A stretch of 64,000 nucleotides of DNA from Undaria pinnatifida (taxonomy: Eukaryota; Sar; Phaeophyceae; Laminariales; Alariaceae). Below are positions 12,601 through 23,200 of the stretch, piece by piece. The translations under genes and the position numbers were made by a program. Under the pieces are notes generated by a model. The model had not been told where the DNA came from and did not search any database. It worked only from the letters and a program-made list of their open reading frames with translations. Position 1 is the stretch's first letter; each line of letters begins with the position of its first letter. Where the stretch lies: assembly GCA_012845835.1 (NCBI GenBank), contig JABAKD010000002.1, positions 2,086,501 to 2,150,500 of the forward strand, in the 5' to 3' direction.

Positions 12601-13190
12601 GCAGTTCTGGTGAAAGGTTTAAGGCGTGACCGCCGGCGGCCCAAGCGGCCGTCTCCATCATTATCGTATTCTTATCTTAACCGTTTTGTCCTCAAAACGG
12701 ACGTGCAGTGGCGGAAGGGTTGACCCTATTGGGACCCGCCCTTACTGACGAAACAAAATGAGAAGTGCGGTCTCCGTTGTGCATCGTGCAGCGTACAGCT
12801 TCTTGTGTTGTGGACATGAAGAGCATCTTCTCTCTAACATGACAGCACACGAGACGTCGTCGTATGGCTGATGCTGTAATCGCGGTTTGTAATTTGTAAT
12901 TTTGCAGTTCCCCCCCCCCCGTCTGAAGTCCCGATGGGTTTAAGGTGTTACTGACGATGACACTTGGGACGCCCAAAACTTTCGTCTCGCCCGACATGTT
13001 CGCTTGTGAATTTCAGAGCTTCCGAAGCAAGCGACTAGAGGACGGAGAATCGAAGTGCATCAACGTCTGCGCGCACAAGTTCATCAAGCTCACCAGCCGG
13101 GTCGGGCTACGATTCCAAGACATTCAGCAGCAGAAGGCCAAGGACGAGGCGGCGGCGGCGGCGGGGGGCGGGGCGGGGCCACGGCGCTGA
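9539..13190 (+). CDS. TIM9: Mitochondrial import inner membrane translocase subunit Tim9-like (small Tim chaperone), 3 exons
   Basis: The joined CDS is 9539-9607, 10169-10231 and 13017-13190: 23 + 21 + 57 codons, 101 aa plus TGA. Both introns are GT-AG and phase 0. The twin CX3C motif of small Tims is complete: CFDEC (exon 2) and CINVC (exon 3), separated by 15 residues, which fits the family spacing. MTPVQQQEF near the N-terminus, MYNNLVFRCF before the first motif and KFIKL..RVG.RF after the second resemble Tim9 rather than Tim10 or Tim8. In the family, Tim9 pairs with Tim10 as an intermembrane-space chaperone carrying hydrophobic precursors. The start is the first ATG in frame after a T-rich leader. 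The C-terminus has an Ala/Gly-rich tail encoded by a GCG run, longer than typical Tim9. Intron 2 (2785 bp) contains a SINE and dispersed repeats. Family assignment is firm; Tim9 versus another small Tim is likely but unproved. Confidence 0.88.
10169..10231 (+). CDS. TIM9: TIM9-like exon 2 (first CX3C)
   Basis: The acceptor is TTCTGTAG|AGG and the donor AAAG|GTTGG. The 21 codons include CFDEC. The frame is the only one joining exon 1 to exon 3 without a stop. Confidence 0.88.
10398..12995 (+). repeat. Intronic dispersed repeat, four diverged copies
   Basis: A module around TTAAGGTGTGACG followed by CGCCCAAAACTGC and a CATC..GGC..CTAC tail appears near 10398-10510, 12270-12390, 12590-12660 and 12895-12995. 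A partial version is near 11010-11040. All copies are in the same orientation inside TIM9 intron 2. No coding potential is seen. Confidence 0.6.
11143..11394 (+). repeat. tRNA-derived SINE, copy 2
   Basis: It lies in TIM9 intron 2. It has the same head (CCGG..TCCCCGGTGG), middle (CGACGAGCAGTGGGAATGC) and tail (GGCCACGGCTTGTCC) as copies 1 and 3. The B-box region is badly decayed here. Confidence 0.7.
13017..13190 (+). CDS. TIM9: TIM9-like exon 3 (second CX3C and stop)
   Basis: The acceptor is AATTTCAG|AGC. The exon has CINVC and the conserved RVG.RF segment, then a GCG/GGC-rich run giving the Ala/Gly tail before TGA at 13188-13190. Confidence 0.88.
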   Translation, partial: SFRSKRLEDGESKCINVCAHKFIKLTSRVGLRFQDIQQQKAKDEAAAAAGGGAGPRR

Positions 13191-14036
13191 GATGCCCTGA
13201 AAACAGAGGAGACAAAAGGCCGGGAAAGGGGGGGGGGGAGCTTACAGAAAGAGGCGGTGTGGGGAGGGGGGGAAGCTCGTTCACTCGTCTTCTCTTTATC
13301 TTTTCGTTTTTTTGTGTTTTTTTAGTGTATGCGTTTTTTTGCATGGCGCTGGACCGCATGGGGTGGGAGTGGGGAGTGGGGGGCGGGGCGGGGACGCGAG
13401 ACGCTGCAAGCATGTTGCGATGGCAGCGAAGGATTCAAGGCAATCCCTCGCCCTGGCCTCCTCCGAAACACACTATCGCCGATGCCGGTCCTGCACTGCT
13501 GTTCACAAGGAATTAGTTATTATTCGTGCACTCTGACCTTAGCCAATCACTTTGAAAAAACTGAGCGGTTGTACTGCTGCTCTTTGGCGTTCGCCAAGAT
13601 TGTGACTTTTTTTTTTGTCCGACTCTTCCTACTTGGCTTTTTTTTCGTATCTGTTCAAGGAATGAGCCGCCGCTTCCGCCGCTCGTTTCTTTGGGTCAAG
13701 TAGACGATGATGCTGCCTGTTTTTAGGCATCCGTCTGAGTATGAGGCAGCGAAGGGTCTAATTGTTTGTAACAGGAAGACCGAAATAAGGAGTTGATTGG
13801 CATATAGTCTAGCTGCCGATAGGAATCCGCGCAGATCTGGGTACTTTTTGGTACACTTGAAAGAAAAACGTTCGCTGCTGTGAGATATTTGATTTGTGCC
13901 TGCCCGCAGTTTGTGCACGTGAATTTGTCGGCGGACGCTTCGGGCGAATCGAATGGGCCCCTCCTTTCTTGGCGCCGTCAAAAATAGAAACTCACGTTCG
14001 CTCTGCAGTATTTTCGTGAAGATGCGAGGCACCTCG
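13191..14036. other. 3' flank of TIM9, no further gene
   Basis: A G-rich stretch (13200-13400) and T-rich runs follow the stop codon. I see no splice-consistent open frame. Confidence 0.45.
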
Positions 14037-14200
14037 ACCAAGGCTACGGTCGGGGGGACCCCCCCGATTTTCAGTACCGGAATTGAGCAACTCGCACGAA
14101 TGACTCAGTACCTCACGGACAAGAATGCTTGAGGCGATTTTTTTGGGGCAGCGAAGATAACCATTCCATTGCGCGGATTGATTTCGTCAAGTTATACCAT
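14037..14200 (+). mobile_element. Palindrome-family element, copy 1 (3' decayed)
   Basis: It begins CCAAGGCTACGGTCGGGGGG like the copies at 48271, 55339 and 63106, and keeps the GAATGACTCAGTACCTCAC segment. The palindromic tail of the family is not recognisable. The overlapping frame 14129-14392 (+, 87 aa) starts inside this element and matches nothing I know. Confidence 0.55.
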
Positions 14201-15237
14201 CAAGACAAACCCAACACCGCAGAGAGGAACAGAAACGGCCCCAAAAGGGAGACCCTTACGGTACCTTATCTTGGGTCGGTGGTAGATGCTGGGACAAATG
14301 TTGCGGCAGAGGTGCACCGTTTTTCTGAGCCCTCACTTGAGAAGCTCTATATCCAGCGCCCCAAAACCATTTTCGAGGAAAGATTAAAGTGAAAGGCCGA
14401 TGAACAATCCCGTGCAGCTAGGTGTGCAAGAAAGGTCATATTATTGCAAAAACAGAATTGTGAAATTTGGAATATTTTTGGGTTAAGGAGGGCTCCCCTT
14501 CATTCATGTTTTTTTTTTTTTGGCAAGAAGTGCTGCCCCTGTCGCAGCAAGCACCCTGGAGGTGAGAGCTGTTCCCACAAAAGTTATTACTAGAAGGACA
14601 TACATGGATTTTAGGCGATAGCTGGTACTTTTTATTCCACCAAACTTGCAAGTTTTGCAATGCACACATCGGTCATATCTCTTCTTGCTGATATCGGTAA
14701 CCTCGTATGACCGCCAAACCTAAATGACTTAAGCATTACACAGAGGAACAGCACCACAACGCGAAACGTTGGCGCTGCGTACATTTAAGGCATCGCACTA
14801 GGAAGCCTGTACATCGCCATAGTCAGCCCCCTTACGGGTAGGTGTGCTTTCATTTTAGCATTTTGGCATACCTTGACGAGGCTTTGTAGCCTGGCGCCGC
14901 AGGGGCGTGAAAGTGAGTTGTGATTCATGTTAAGGTCTGTCGAAACGGATTTTTTCCCCGCACCCTCCACTATTCTGCTTGTTATATACGGCTTTTCAGA
15001 GTGGGCTAGTATGATGATGCGTGTTGCCCTGGGAAGCCTGTGAAGACACAGGATGTACGCAAAAATTTTGGAATGACGGGAAAATGAGTCACATACACGG
15101 GATACGAGTCAAGAGCCGGGGCACCTCCCCTCGTGATAGTGTTTCACCCGCCAGAATTAGATACTTACAATTGAATATTATTCCTACGAGCATTGCCTGC
15201 CAACTAATTCAGTCACCATGCGTGTCCTTTAGAGTTA
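14201..15237. other. Unassigned intergenic DNA
   Basis: Only short unrelated frames are present. No repeat shared with other parts of the window was noticed. Confidence 0.35.
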
Positions 15238-16262
15238 TTTTTGTTCTTGTGGCCGCCCGGTTGACGAATAGGTGTGGGCGGTATACGAAATTTGGTGGTG
15301 AGATGACGATGATGAATACAACTATTAATAACTGGGTAGCGAAACGCCTTCATATCTTTAGACTAGAGAATCACACAGCCCTCCGAGAGATGGGTGCTGC
15401 TGACTGAACCACACAACTAGACACAGCAAGGCTGCGGCAAAGGAGCTGAAACATCGTGAGGGACGATGAGGTAATGGCCAGCGAGTCCGGACCACGTCGC
15501 ACGGTTGGAAAGTGTTCACTGGGACGGAAGCGGTGACCGCGTTGCGGTTGATGGTAGGATGAAGTAGCAGAGACGCCGTGCAGTTTGCGCTACACTGGGG
15601 AAGAATTGGGGGGGTCACGCAGTTAGCGGCGCAAGGTATTTCGGAGTTCCAAATTCAGCGCGCAGGAAGACGGAAGTCTTGGGCTTTTATGACATACACG
15701 AGGGAAGCAGAGGAAAGGGCTGGCGTGGGCTCTGCAGCACTACTCGCACAAACCTTCTTAGGAGTTTTGAGAGATACGTACGGTTGGTTCAGGCCGCCTT
15801 ATTATGGTGTGAGGTAGGTAGCCCCGCAGACAGGGATCGGGGCTATCAGAGTTCGGGTTGACTCGGTTCATAACACATTGGAGGGGTTTCATGAGACGTA
15901 GGTGGGCAGCTAGAGATGCCACCGTCACGCGGCTGGGGGCAGTTCGCGACATACTTCGAAGTACTTGCTTTTTATGTTATTTGGCACGACAGGGAAGAGG
16001 TCTTACACGTGACAAATTAACCGGGAATTCTTAAGCCCTAGCAAAAAAAATTGTTGTGGCGGTTGGCGAAATATTTTTGGGCGGTATACAAAGTGCGGCG
16101 ATGACGATGATGAATACAACCGGATAGCGAAACGCCTTCGAACCTATAGAGAACTGCACAGCCCTCCGGGAGACGGGTGCTGCCGACGGAATCACACAAC
16201 TAGACACAGGGCTGCGCCAAGGAGCTGGAACATCGTGAGGTGCAAATAAGGCCATAACCGGT
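15238..16262 (+). mobile_element. Candidate TRIM / short LTR element
   Basis: Two direct repeats of about 220-240 bp, at 15238-15480 and 16048-16262, share GGGCGGTATAC, GATGACGATGATGAATACAAC, GCGAAACGCCTTC, CACACAACTAGACACAG and GGAGCTG.AACATCGTGAGG. The region between (about 570 bp) has no retroviral-type coding domain. This layout fits a terminal-repeat retrotransposon in miniature, but a plain segmental duplication is possible. Primer-binding site, polypurine tract and target duplication were not identified. Confidence 0.45.
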
Positions 16263-17939
16263 GGAGGAGATGCTACTGTCGCGTCGCCAAGTGGCCGGGC
16301 ATCTCGACAGTCAAAAGGTCGAGAGGTTCCCCCATTTGTGAACTAATCCGGATACAGACCACATACACATGACACGAACGAACACACTTTTGGAATGTTG
16401 GGTGTATAGAAATGTAGACAATTTTTCAAGCTCAAGCTTCCAAATGGAACTCTGGCGAAAACTCCTACTCATTCATGATGCATCCATGAGCTCACTGCTC
16501 AATCAATCTTCATGCCCTTATGTATATATGTATTAATGCACAGCCGGCTGCCGTAAACAGCAACCAGGTTAACTATGACAGTTATGACCGAAGTGTGCAT
16601 ACACTCCGCGCGTACTAAATACTTAAACGCATGCCTGAAAAAAAATACTCCACCCCTCCCTCAAGACTACATTACTATACTGTACGTACATTCTTTCCGT
16701 AGAAGAAGCAACTAACTACTGTAACTGTACCAAAAACAATCTCAGACACTACCGGCGCCCGCTAACACACGCAAACTATAGCTACTGAAACATACCAAAT
16801 ATACACCAGGGCGCGGAGGGGGGGGGCAGACACCTGTGACCACAGCTCGATGAGAAGGCCGTCGACCACTAAACTTCCGACGACGAGTAGAGCCGGAAAC
16901 TAAAAATGCCTACAAAAAAGAAAACATGGTATCTTAAACCCGTAAAAACCACGAATGCTGCGTATAATAAACAAAACAAGTACAAACATAGCAAGAACTG
17001 GCTACCCCCCCCCCCCCTCCCCCCTCTTGATATGAGTACCCTCCTCCCCCAGCCCCCCCCCCCGTAAAAACAGAGAAACAAGAAACAAAAATGTTCACGA
17101 AAAGCAAAAAAAACACCATACCCATACACACAGCAAAAATATATTGAAAAAAGAAGGGAAAAAACCCGAACCTATTGCAAGTATAGTAAAACCATGAAAT
17201 GCGTTCAAATAATAGGGGGAAAACACGATACGCTCGCAGCAAAAAAATTCCTGGCTAAACAAAAAAAAATGCAACCCCGCGGTGCAACCATGCCTAGTTT
17301 TAGTCAGGCAAAAAAACGTGTACTGTACTGGTACTAAAAAAATACCAAGCACGCTGTTGAGTAGATAGTGTACCGCAGCATACTTCAAGGTATGTACGTG
17401 TCAAAAGTATCAGTATTACGTGCTTTGATATATCACTCATAAAAACAGAAACATAACACCAGTCCAATGACAGTCCAATTAATAGTAGACACGAAGTCAT
17501 TCATAAAATATATCGTTCGCTCAAGAATCGTTGCACCAGCGACTGCAGCAGAACCGATAGACGTAAAGTATACAAGAGGTATCAAATATAGCACTCACGA
17601 AAATACTGGTCTCGTTGAATAGAAGAAACAAACAATTGCCCGAACTTTCAAGATTTTTCAATCCTTCGTCCGCTCATCATGATACAATTTGCCCCGCCTC
17701 ATCATACCAAGAAAACCACCAACCACCATATTGTATATCTATAACTCGAAGAAAATTGCGCCGTGCAATCCACCAATGTTCACACTTACACTTACAGTCT
17801 AACAAAAGAGGGTATACCAACCGTACATATACCACGCAGCGCGCGAGTATTAAAACCATCGGTGGAAGAAAAAAAGGAGGCTGCCCTCGGCGCGGGTAGA
17901 AACGCGCTAAAGGCGGACGAGCCGTAAGACAAGCCAAAT
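16263..17939. other. Intergenic, SINE tail fragment
   Basis: A fragment of the SINE tail (G-run then CACCTGTGACCACAGCTCG) lies at 16809-16865. The remainder is A-rich with C-runs (16990-17065) and no supported gene. Confidence 0.45.
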
Positions 17940-18740
17940 CCCCGCCACAAAGCTCGGCAATATTGGTTGGCTGCCGACTGCTGTTGTAGCCGTAGATGTT
18001 ATCGTCGATGTTAATGTAGTCGTAGTTTAATCTCTTGCGGGCGTTGTTGGCGTAGAAGTCGTAGGTGCACGTAGATGCCGTTCTCCTCGTAGTTGTCGAC
18101 GTTCTAGTCGGCGTTGCATCCGTCTGGTGTTGTTGCCCTTGTGGCTCAAAACGTTGCAGGTGTTGTTGGTGCCATTGTAGCCAGTTGTAGGTGCGGTTGT
18201 CGTTTTCCCTATCGTTGACGTTAGTGTTGCTGACTTCGCTGATGCTGGCTTTGTTGTTGGCTTTGTCGTTGTTGGCTTTGTCGTCGTTGACTTTGTTGTT
18301 GTTGACTTTGTTGTTGTTGACTTTGTTGATTTTGTTCATTGTTCTCTGTTGGCTTTGTTCCATGTTCCATGTTCGATGTTCTTTGTTGCTGTTCACGTCG
18401 TTGTTCACGCTCATCTTGAATATATAATTAACGTTCACGTTGTAGGTGTAGTTCACGTTCAAGATTGAAGTTGTTGATCACGTTCATGTCGAAGTTGTTC
18501 ACAAGTTGTTCACGTCCATGTTGCAGTTGCTGTTCGCGTTCATGGTTGAAGTTGTTGCTCACGTTCACGGTTGAAGTTGTTGCTCATGTTCATGTTGAAG
18601 TCGTTGCTCACGTTCAAGTTGTAGTTGTTGACGTTGTCGTAGCTGACGATGCCGCTGTTGTTGCTGTTCCCGTCGTTTTTGACATTGTTGTTGCAGCCAG
18701 TGTCACGGTTTAGCATCAGCACCAACATCAGCACAAGCAA
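17940..18740. repeat. GTT/GTTCACGTT-rich low-complexity tract
   Basis: Imperfect GTTGACTTTGTT and GTTGAAGTTGTTGCTCACGTT units repeat here. The 261-residue reverse frame at 17677-18462 is an Asn/Val/Lys-rich translation of this repeat and is not accepted as a gene. Confidence 0.7.
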
Positions 18741-18789
18741 CATTAATAGCAGTAGAAGTTACAATTTCCATAATCGTCGCAGCATCTTC

Positions 18790-20000
18790 CGTAGAAGGGA
18801 CCCCCCCCCCCCCCCCCCCCCTGGCCTTACCGCATCGAAACCCGCATAATAACCACAGTCGCTTGGTGGCCGACCGTTTCGTAGACGGGGAAACAAGGCA
18901 GGTGGACAGGAGTGCCAAAAACGCCCCCCTCCCCCCCTTCACCTCTCCCCTCCTGCTGCACGTTGTTCTTGTTGTTCACGTCATCGTCGTTGTTGCTCAA
19001 GTTGTTCACGTTGTTGGCGTTCAAGTTTATAATGAATTCTCGTTGATAATGCCGCCGCTGTTGTCGTTGCTGTTCCCGTCGGCTTTGACGTCGTTGTTGT
19101 CGCCATTGTCACTGTATGGCAGTAGTAGCAGCACCAGCACCAGCATCAGCACCAGCAGTAAGTAGTAGTAGTACTTGAAGTAGAGGTGTTCGAATTAGAA
19201 GTGCTTCAAGTAGAAGTGTTTGAAGTAGAAGAGCTTGAAGTAGAAGTGCTTGAAGCAGAAGTGTTTGAAGTAAAAGTATTTGGAGTAGCAGTAGTAATTT
19301 TCATCAGATTCAGAAGTGGTAGAAATTGTTATCATTGTAATCGCATCTTCAGTAGCAGGGAAGTTCCCATGGCAATGCACACAAGGAAGGGGGGCCAGTG
19401 CCCCCCTCACCATCCCCGCTCACCCGCCCACACCTCCTTAGCGCATCGGGACCCGTGGATAGACAGGGAGGAGCAAGAGTACCAAAAACGCCCGCCCCCC
19501 CCTCCTTCCCGCCTCCGTTGGTCATCGAAACCCACGGAAGCACGACAGCCGCTTGGTGGCCGACTGCTTCGGAGACAGCGAGAGACAAGAGGCAAGAGCA
19601 AGAGTGCCAAAAACGCCCGCCCCCCCCCTCCTCCCCCCCTCTTTGGTCCTCGAAACCCATGGAATCACGACAGCCGCTTGGTGGCCGGCTGCTTCGGAGA
19701 CAGCGAGAGACAAGAGGCAAGGGCAAGAGTGCCAAAAACGCCCGCCCTCCCCTCCCCCCCTCCCCTCCTTAGCTCATGAAACTCGTGGAAAAGCGACAGT
19801 TGCTGGCGTCCGACCGTTTCGGACAGAGGAAGGGGCAAGAGTGCCAAAAACGCCCGCCCCTTCCCCTATACTGCCCCCCCTCGTTCGCTCATCGAAACCC
19901 ATGGAATACGCCAGTTCCCTTCGTGGCCAACCCGCCGCGGAGACAGAGGCAGGAGTCCCAAAAAATCCCTCCTCCCCCTCCTTAGCTCATAGCCCATGAA
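18790..20000 (+). repeat. Minisatellite of about 120 bp, about six copies
   Basis: Each unit has CATCGAAACCC, GCTTGGTGGCCGAC(C/T)G, TTCG.AGACAG, AGAGTGCCAAAAACGCC and a poly-C tract. Units are near 18800-18930, 19430-19500, 19500-19620, 19620-19740, 19760-19870 and 19880-19980. It lies 3' of the flavin oxidoreductase gene. Between the first unit and the others is unrelated DNA with the 15-bp repeat at 19173-19285. Confidence 0.8.
19173..19285 (+). repeat. 15-bp tandem repeat
   Basis: About seven imperfect units of GAAGTAGAAGTGCTT. They give a Glu/Val/Leu-rich spurious frame. Confidence 0.85.
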
Positions 20001-20150
20001 AATAGGTCAACCACTTCGGAGATAGAAAGAGCCAGCGTCAGCGGCAGGTGCACAAGTGCTTAAAGAGTCCCTAAGGAGCCGCTAAAGAGACTTGAAGGAG
20101 TCCCTAGCAGAGTCCCCAACGAGCTCCTAAACAGCTCCTGTAGGGGCGAG

Positions 20151-20253
20151 CTAGGAGGAGTCGGCCATGAAGGGGTAGTCGGTGTACCCCTTCCCGGTGC
20201 CACCGAAGAAGGTGGTATGGTCCCAGTCGGTCAACTTGGCTTTCTTCTCGATC
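20151..20253 (-). CDS. Flavin oxidoreductase exon 8 and stop
   Basis: The acceptor is TTGGACAG|GATCG. It gives the Arg codon join, then [10 protein letters not shown] and GYTDYPF before TAG at 20153-20151. The intron end is a TGC/TAC-rich repeat tract. Confidence 0.92.
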
Positions 20254-23200
20254 CTGTCCAAAACAGCAGCAGCAGGAACAGGAACAGCAGCAGCAGTAGT
20301 AGCAGTAGTGGTGGTCGTAGTTGCAGTAGCAGCAATAGCAGTAGTAGCAGCAGCAGTGGTAGCAGCAGCAGCAGAGTAGTGGTAGTAGAAGCAGCAGCAG
20401 CAGTAGCGGTACAAGCAGCAGTAGCCGTGGAAGAAGCAGCAGTGGTAGCAGTAGCAGAAGCAACGGGGATAGCAGCAGCAGCAGAGTAGCGGTAGTCGAA
20501 GCAGCAGCAGTGGTAGAAGCAGAAGTAGCAGCACCAGTAGCGGAGAAAGTAGCAGAAAGTAGCAGAAAAGCAGCAGCGGTAACGAGAAGCAGCAGCAGCG
20601 AGCAGAAGCAACAAGGGAGAAAATAATGTGTGCGAGAGAAATTCCGACGATATGGGTTAAGGAGCGAGGTCATTCAGAAAAAAAAACAAAAACCAAAAGG
20701 TGCCTCCTCTATCGCCCCACGCCTTGGGAGAAGCACGGCAATATCGTGATTGCTGTGCGCGCACAATATTCGACCGATGTACTTCTTCGCAGCTCGCAAA
20801 GATGAGTATCGACCCTATAAATTTGTCGAACTCACAGCTGACGTTGTTTAGAACAAGTATACACAATATCTGACACTACAACTACAACGAACGTTGCTGT
20901 CCATATACCAACGTCGAATATAATTAAACAAACCTGGCTGGCAGATCAGGATTGGCGAGGAACGCCCTCCCGAACGCCACTGCATCGTAGTGCTTGCCCA
21001 ACCCGCCCTCCCCAAAGTCCTCAATCTCGTTGAAGCGGTTGTTCGCCACCAGAACGCCGTCGAAGAACGTGCGGATGAGTCTGGGTTTTGGACGGTTTTC
21101 CATACGGCCGAAAGCGGGGGGGTGGGGGGGGTGGGAGGGGGAAGAGGGAGGCATTGTTTAGTAACAGGGCGTGCGGGACGAAAAAAAAAAAGTCCCTCTT
21201 TCTCTTTGCTAGCGATTGTTCGTCATCAGCACACCGTCGAAAAAATGTGCGGATCGGATCAGACGGTTTTCGTTTAGTTTTACACGAGGTCACAGGGGGA
21301 GTGGGGGAGTGGGGGAGGGTGGAGGGGTGACACCAAGTATCTCTTTCTCGTGGCGGCGATGGGTCGCCAGCAATACACCGTCGAATATACAGTAGTATAA
21401 ATAGTGCGGACAAGACTACCTTCGTTTGGTTTTCCGTGGGCCCGAAGGCAGGGCGGCTGGGGGGGGGCGGGGAGGGTGACGGGGTCAAGGACATCCGCGT
21501 CAACAGGGGCAGAGGAGAAGGGAAAAAAATCCTCGTTCTCGTGGTAGCTGTTCGTCACTAGCACACCGTCGAAGAACGTGCGGATGAAGCTGGCTTCGGT
21601 CGGTTTATGACGAAGCCGGGAGGGGGGGGAGGGGCGGGATCGGGGGGTAATTTGTTGCAGGGGGCGGAGGGGAGGTGAGGGAGGAGGCGAAGGAGGGTTG
21701 TTGTTGTTCTTCGTTTGTTCCAATATTTTCGTCTAATCGCCCTTACTATTGTAGTTGTTGCAACAGGAGTACAACTTGTTAGTCGGAAGCTTGTTTCTCA
21801 ACAACACGACAACAACACCGAACAATGTGCGTACGACGCTGATTGCTTCCGGTAGTACACGGAGACGGGTCCATAGGCTGGGGGGTTGCATGCTATTTTC
21901 CTAGCCGAAAGGGGCGGGTTCCCCATACAGCCTTTTTTCTACATACTCCGGAGTACATATTATCACCAGGCGGGAGGGTTAAAAATAAGCTTGTGCTTAG
22001 CACACTCAAGCGTACGACTCGTGAGTCACTTAAAATTGGTTGCCAAAACACGTACACTGCAGGCCCTCTCATAAGAATAACAAACAACAGTGTCAATTCA
22101 CAAAACATTCCAACCAAAAAGTGCTATTACATATTATAAAAATGGTATTTGCCTTTCGCGCACAGACTGCCCAACATCACCCTGTTGACCCTGATAGCTA
22201 CACTGTAGTTGCAAGGGGAGTCGCCGACCTATATCCTCAATGAGGACACACAACCCGTAATACGCGCGATCGGAGTATCACACACAGCTTGCAAAAATGA
22301 GTTTCGACAAAATATTCGATCTCACAGCTGGAGGGTATTTTAATTTTTACAATATATATAACCTCACAAGAAACTTGAGCCTAAAAAAAGTCAAGTGGAA
22401 AAAGAAAATGGACAGCTGTTAATTTTATACTGGTACGGATGTTAGGGTAGGACACCCCGTTTCTCAAACGACGCGTCCTACGGTGGAGATAGTACCAATG
22501 ACACTGTTCCGCTAAAAATGCTCTCCAAATTACGGGGGACCTCTTAAAACCGTTTTAGAGCCCCAACACCCCTTCTTATACTAATTCCAAGTAACTTGTT
22601 CCCAAAAACGGGTTTCCAGTTGTAACGGCGTTAGCCTGATTCATGAAAACCGTCGGAATGTCATTCTTGTGTTACAAACACGATTGTTATTGTATGCCTA
22701 GGCCAGCATGTTTTTTATTCCCATCGGGTTGGCCTTTCAATTTACTCAATTATCAAGTCAGTTTGTGGGTGCGAGTACAAAGCTCCTTGAGTTTTTGGAA
22801 TGTGTTGTCCCATGTCGGGAGCGCGGTGCACCAAGCGGGTTATAACCCCTTTAAAGCCCCAAAACCCATTCCTATACCAATTCCAAGTAACGTGTCCCCC
22901 AAAACGGGTTTCCAGTTGCAAAAGCGTTAGCCGGATTCATGAAACCGTCGGCATGTCATTCTTGTGTTACAAATACGATCTTGTCTGTGTACCTAGGCCA
23001 CCATGGGTTTTGGTTCATCGGGTTGGCCTTTCAGCTTACTCTATTATCAAAACAGTTTGTGGGTTGTTGTTCTCGCATTAACTCGCATAATCTACTCCGT
23101 GGCCACAGGACAGGCTCCAGTCACTTTGGAGCTGAGGAATACCCAAGGGAAAAAATACAAACCAAAGGTGGTACGCGCATACATATATATCACAGCCGAC

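Noticed and set aside
17677..18462. 261-residue Asn-rich reverse frame
   Set aside because: Low-complexity GTT-repeat translation joined to unrelated DNA; no splice or family support.
19186..19999. Overlapping frames of up to 197 residues, both strands
   Set aside because: All arise from the 15-bp repeat and the roughly 120-bp minisatellite; every frame repeats with the unit.
20104..20673. 189-residue Leu/Cys-rich reverse frame
   Set aside because: It overlaps exon 8 in the wrong frame and is made of the AGC/AGT triplet array.
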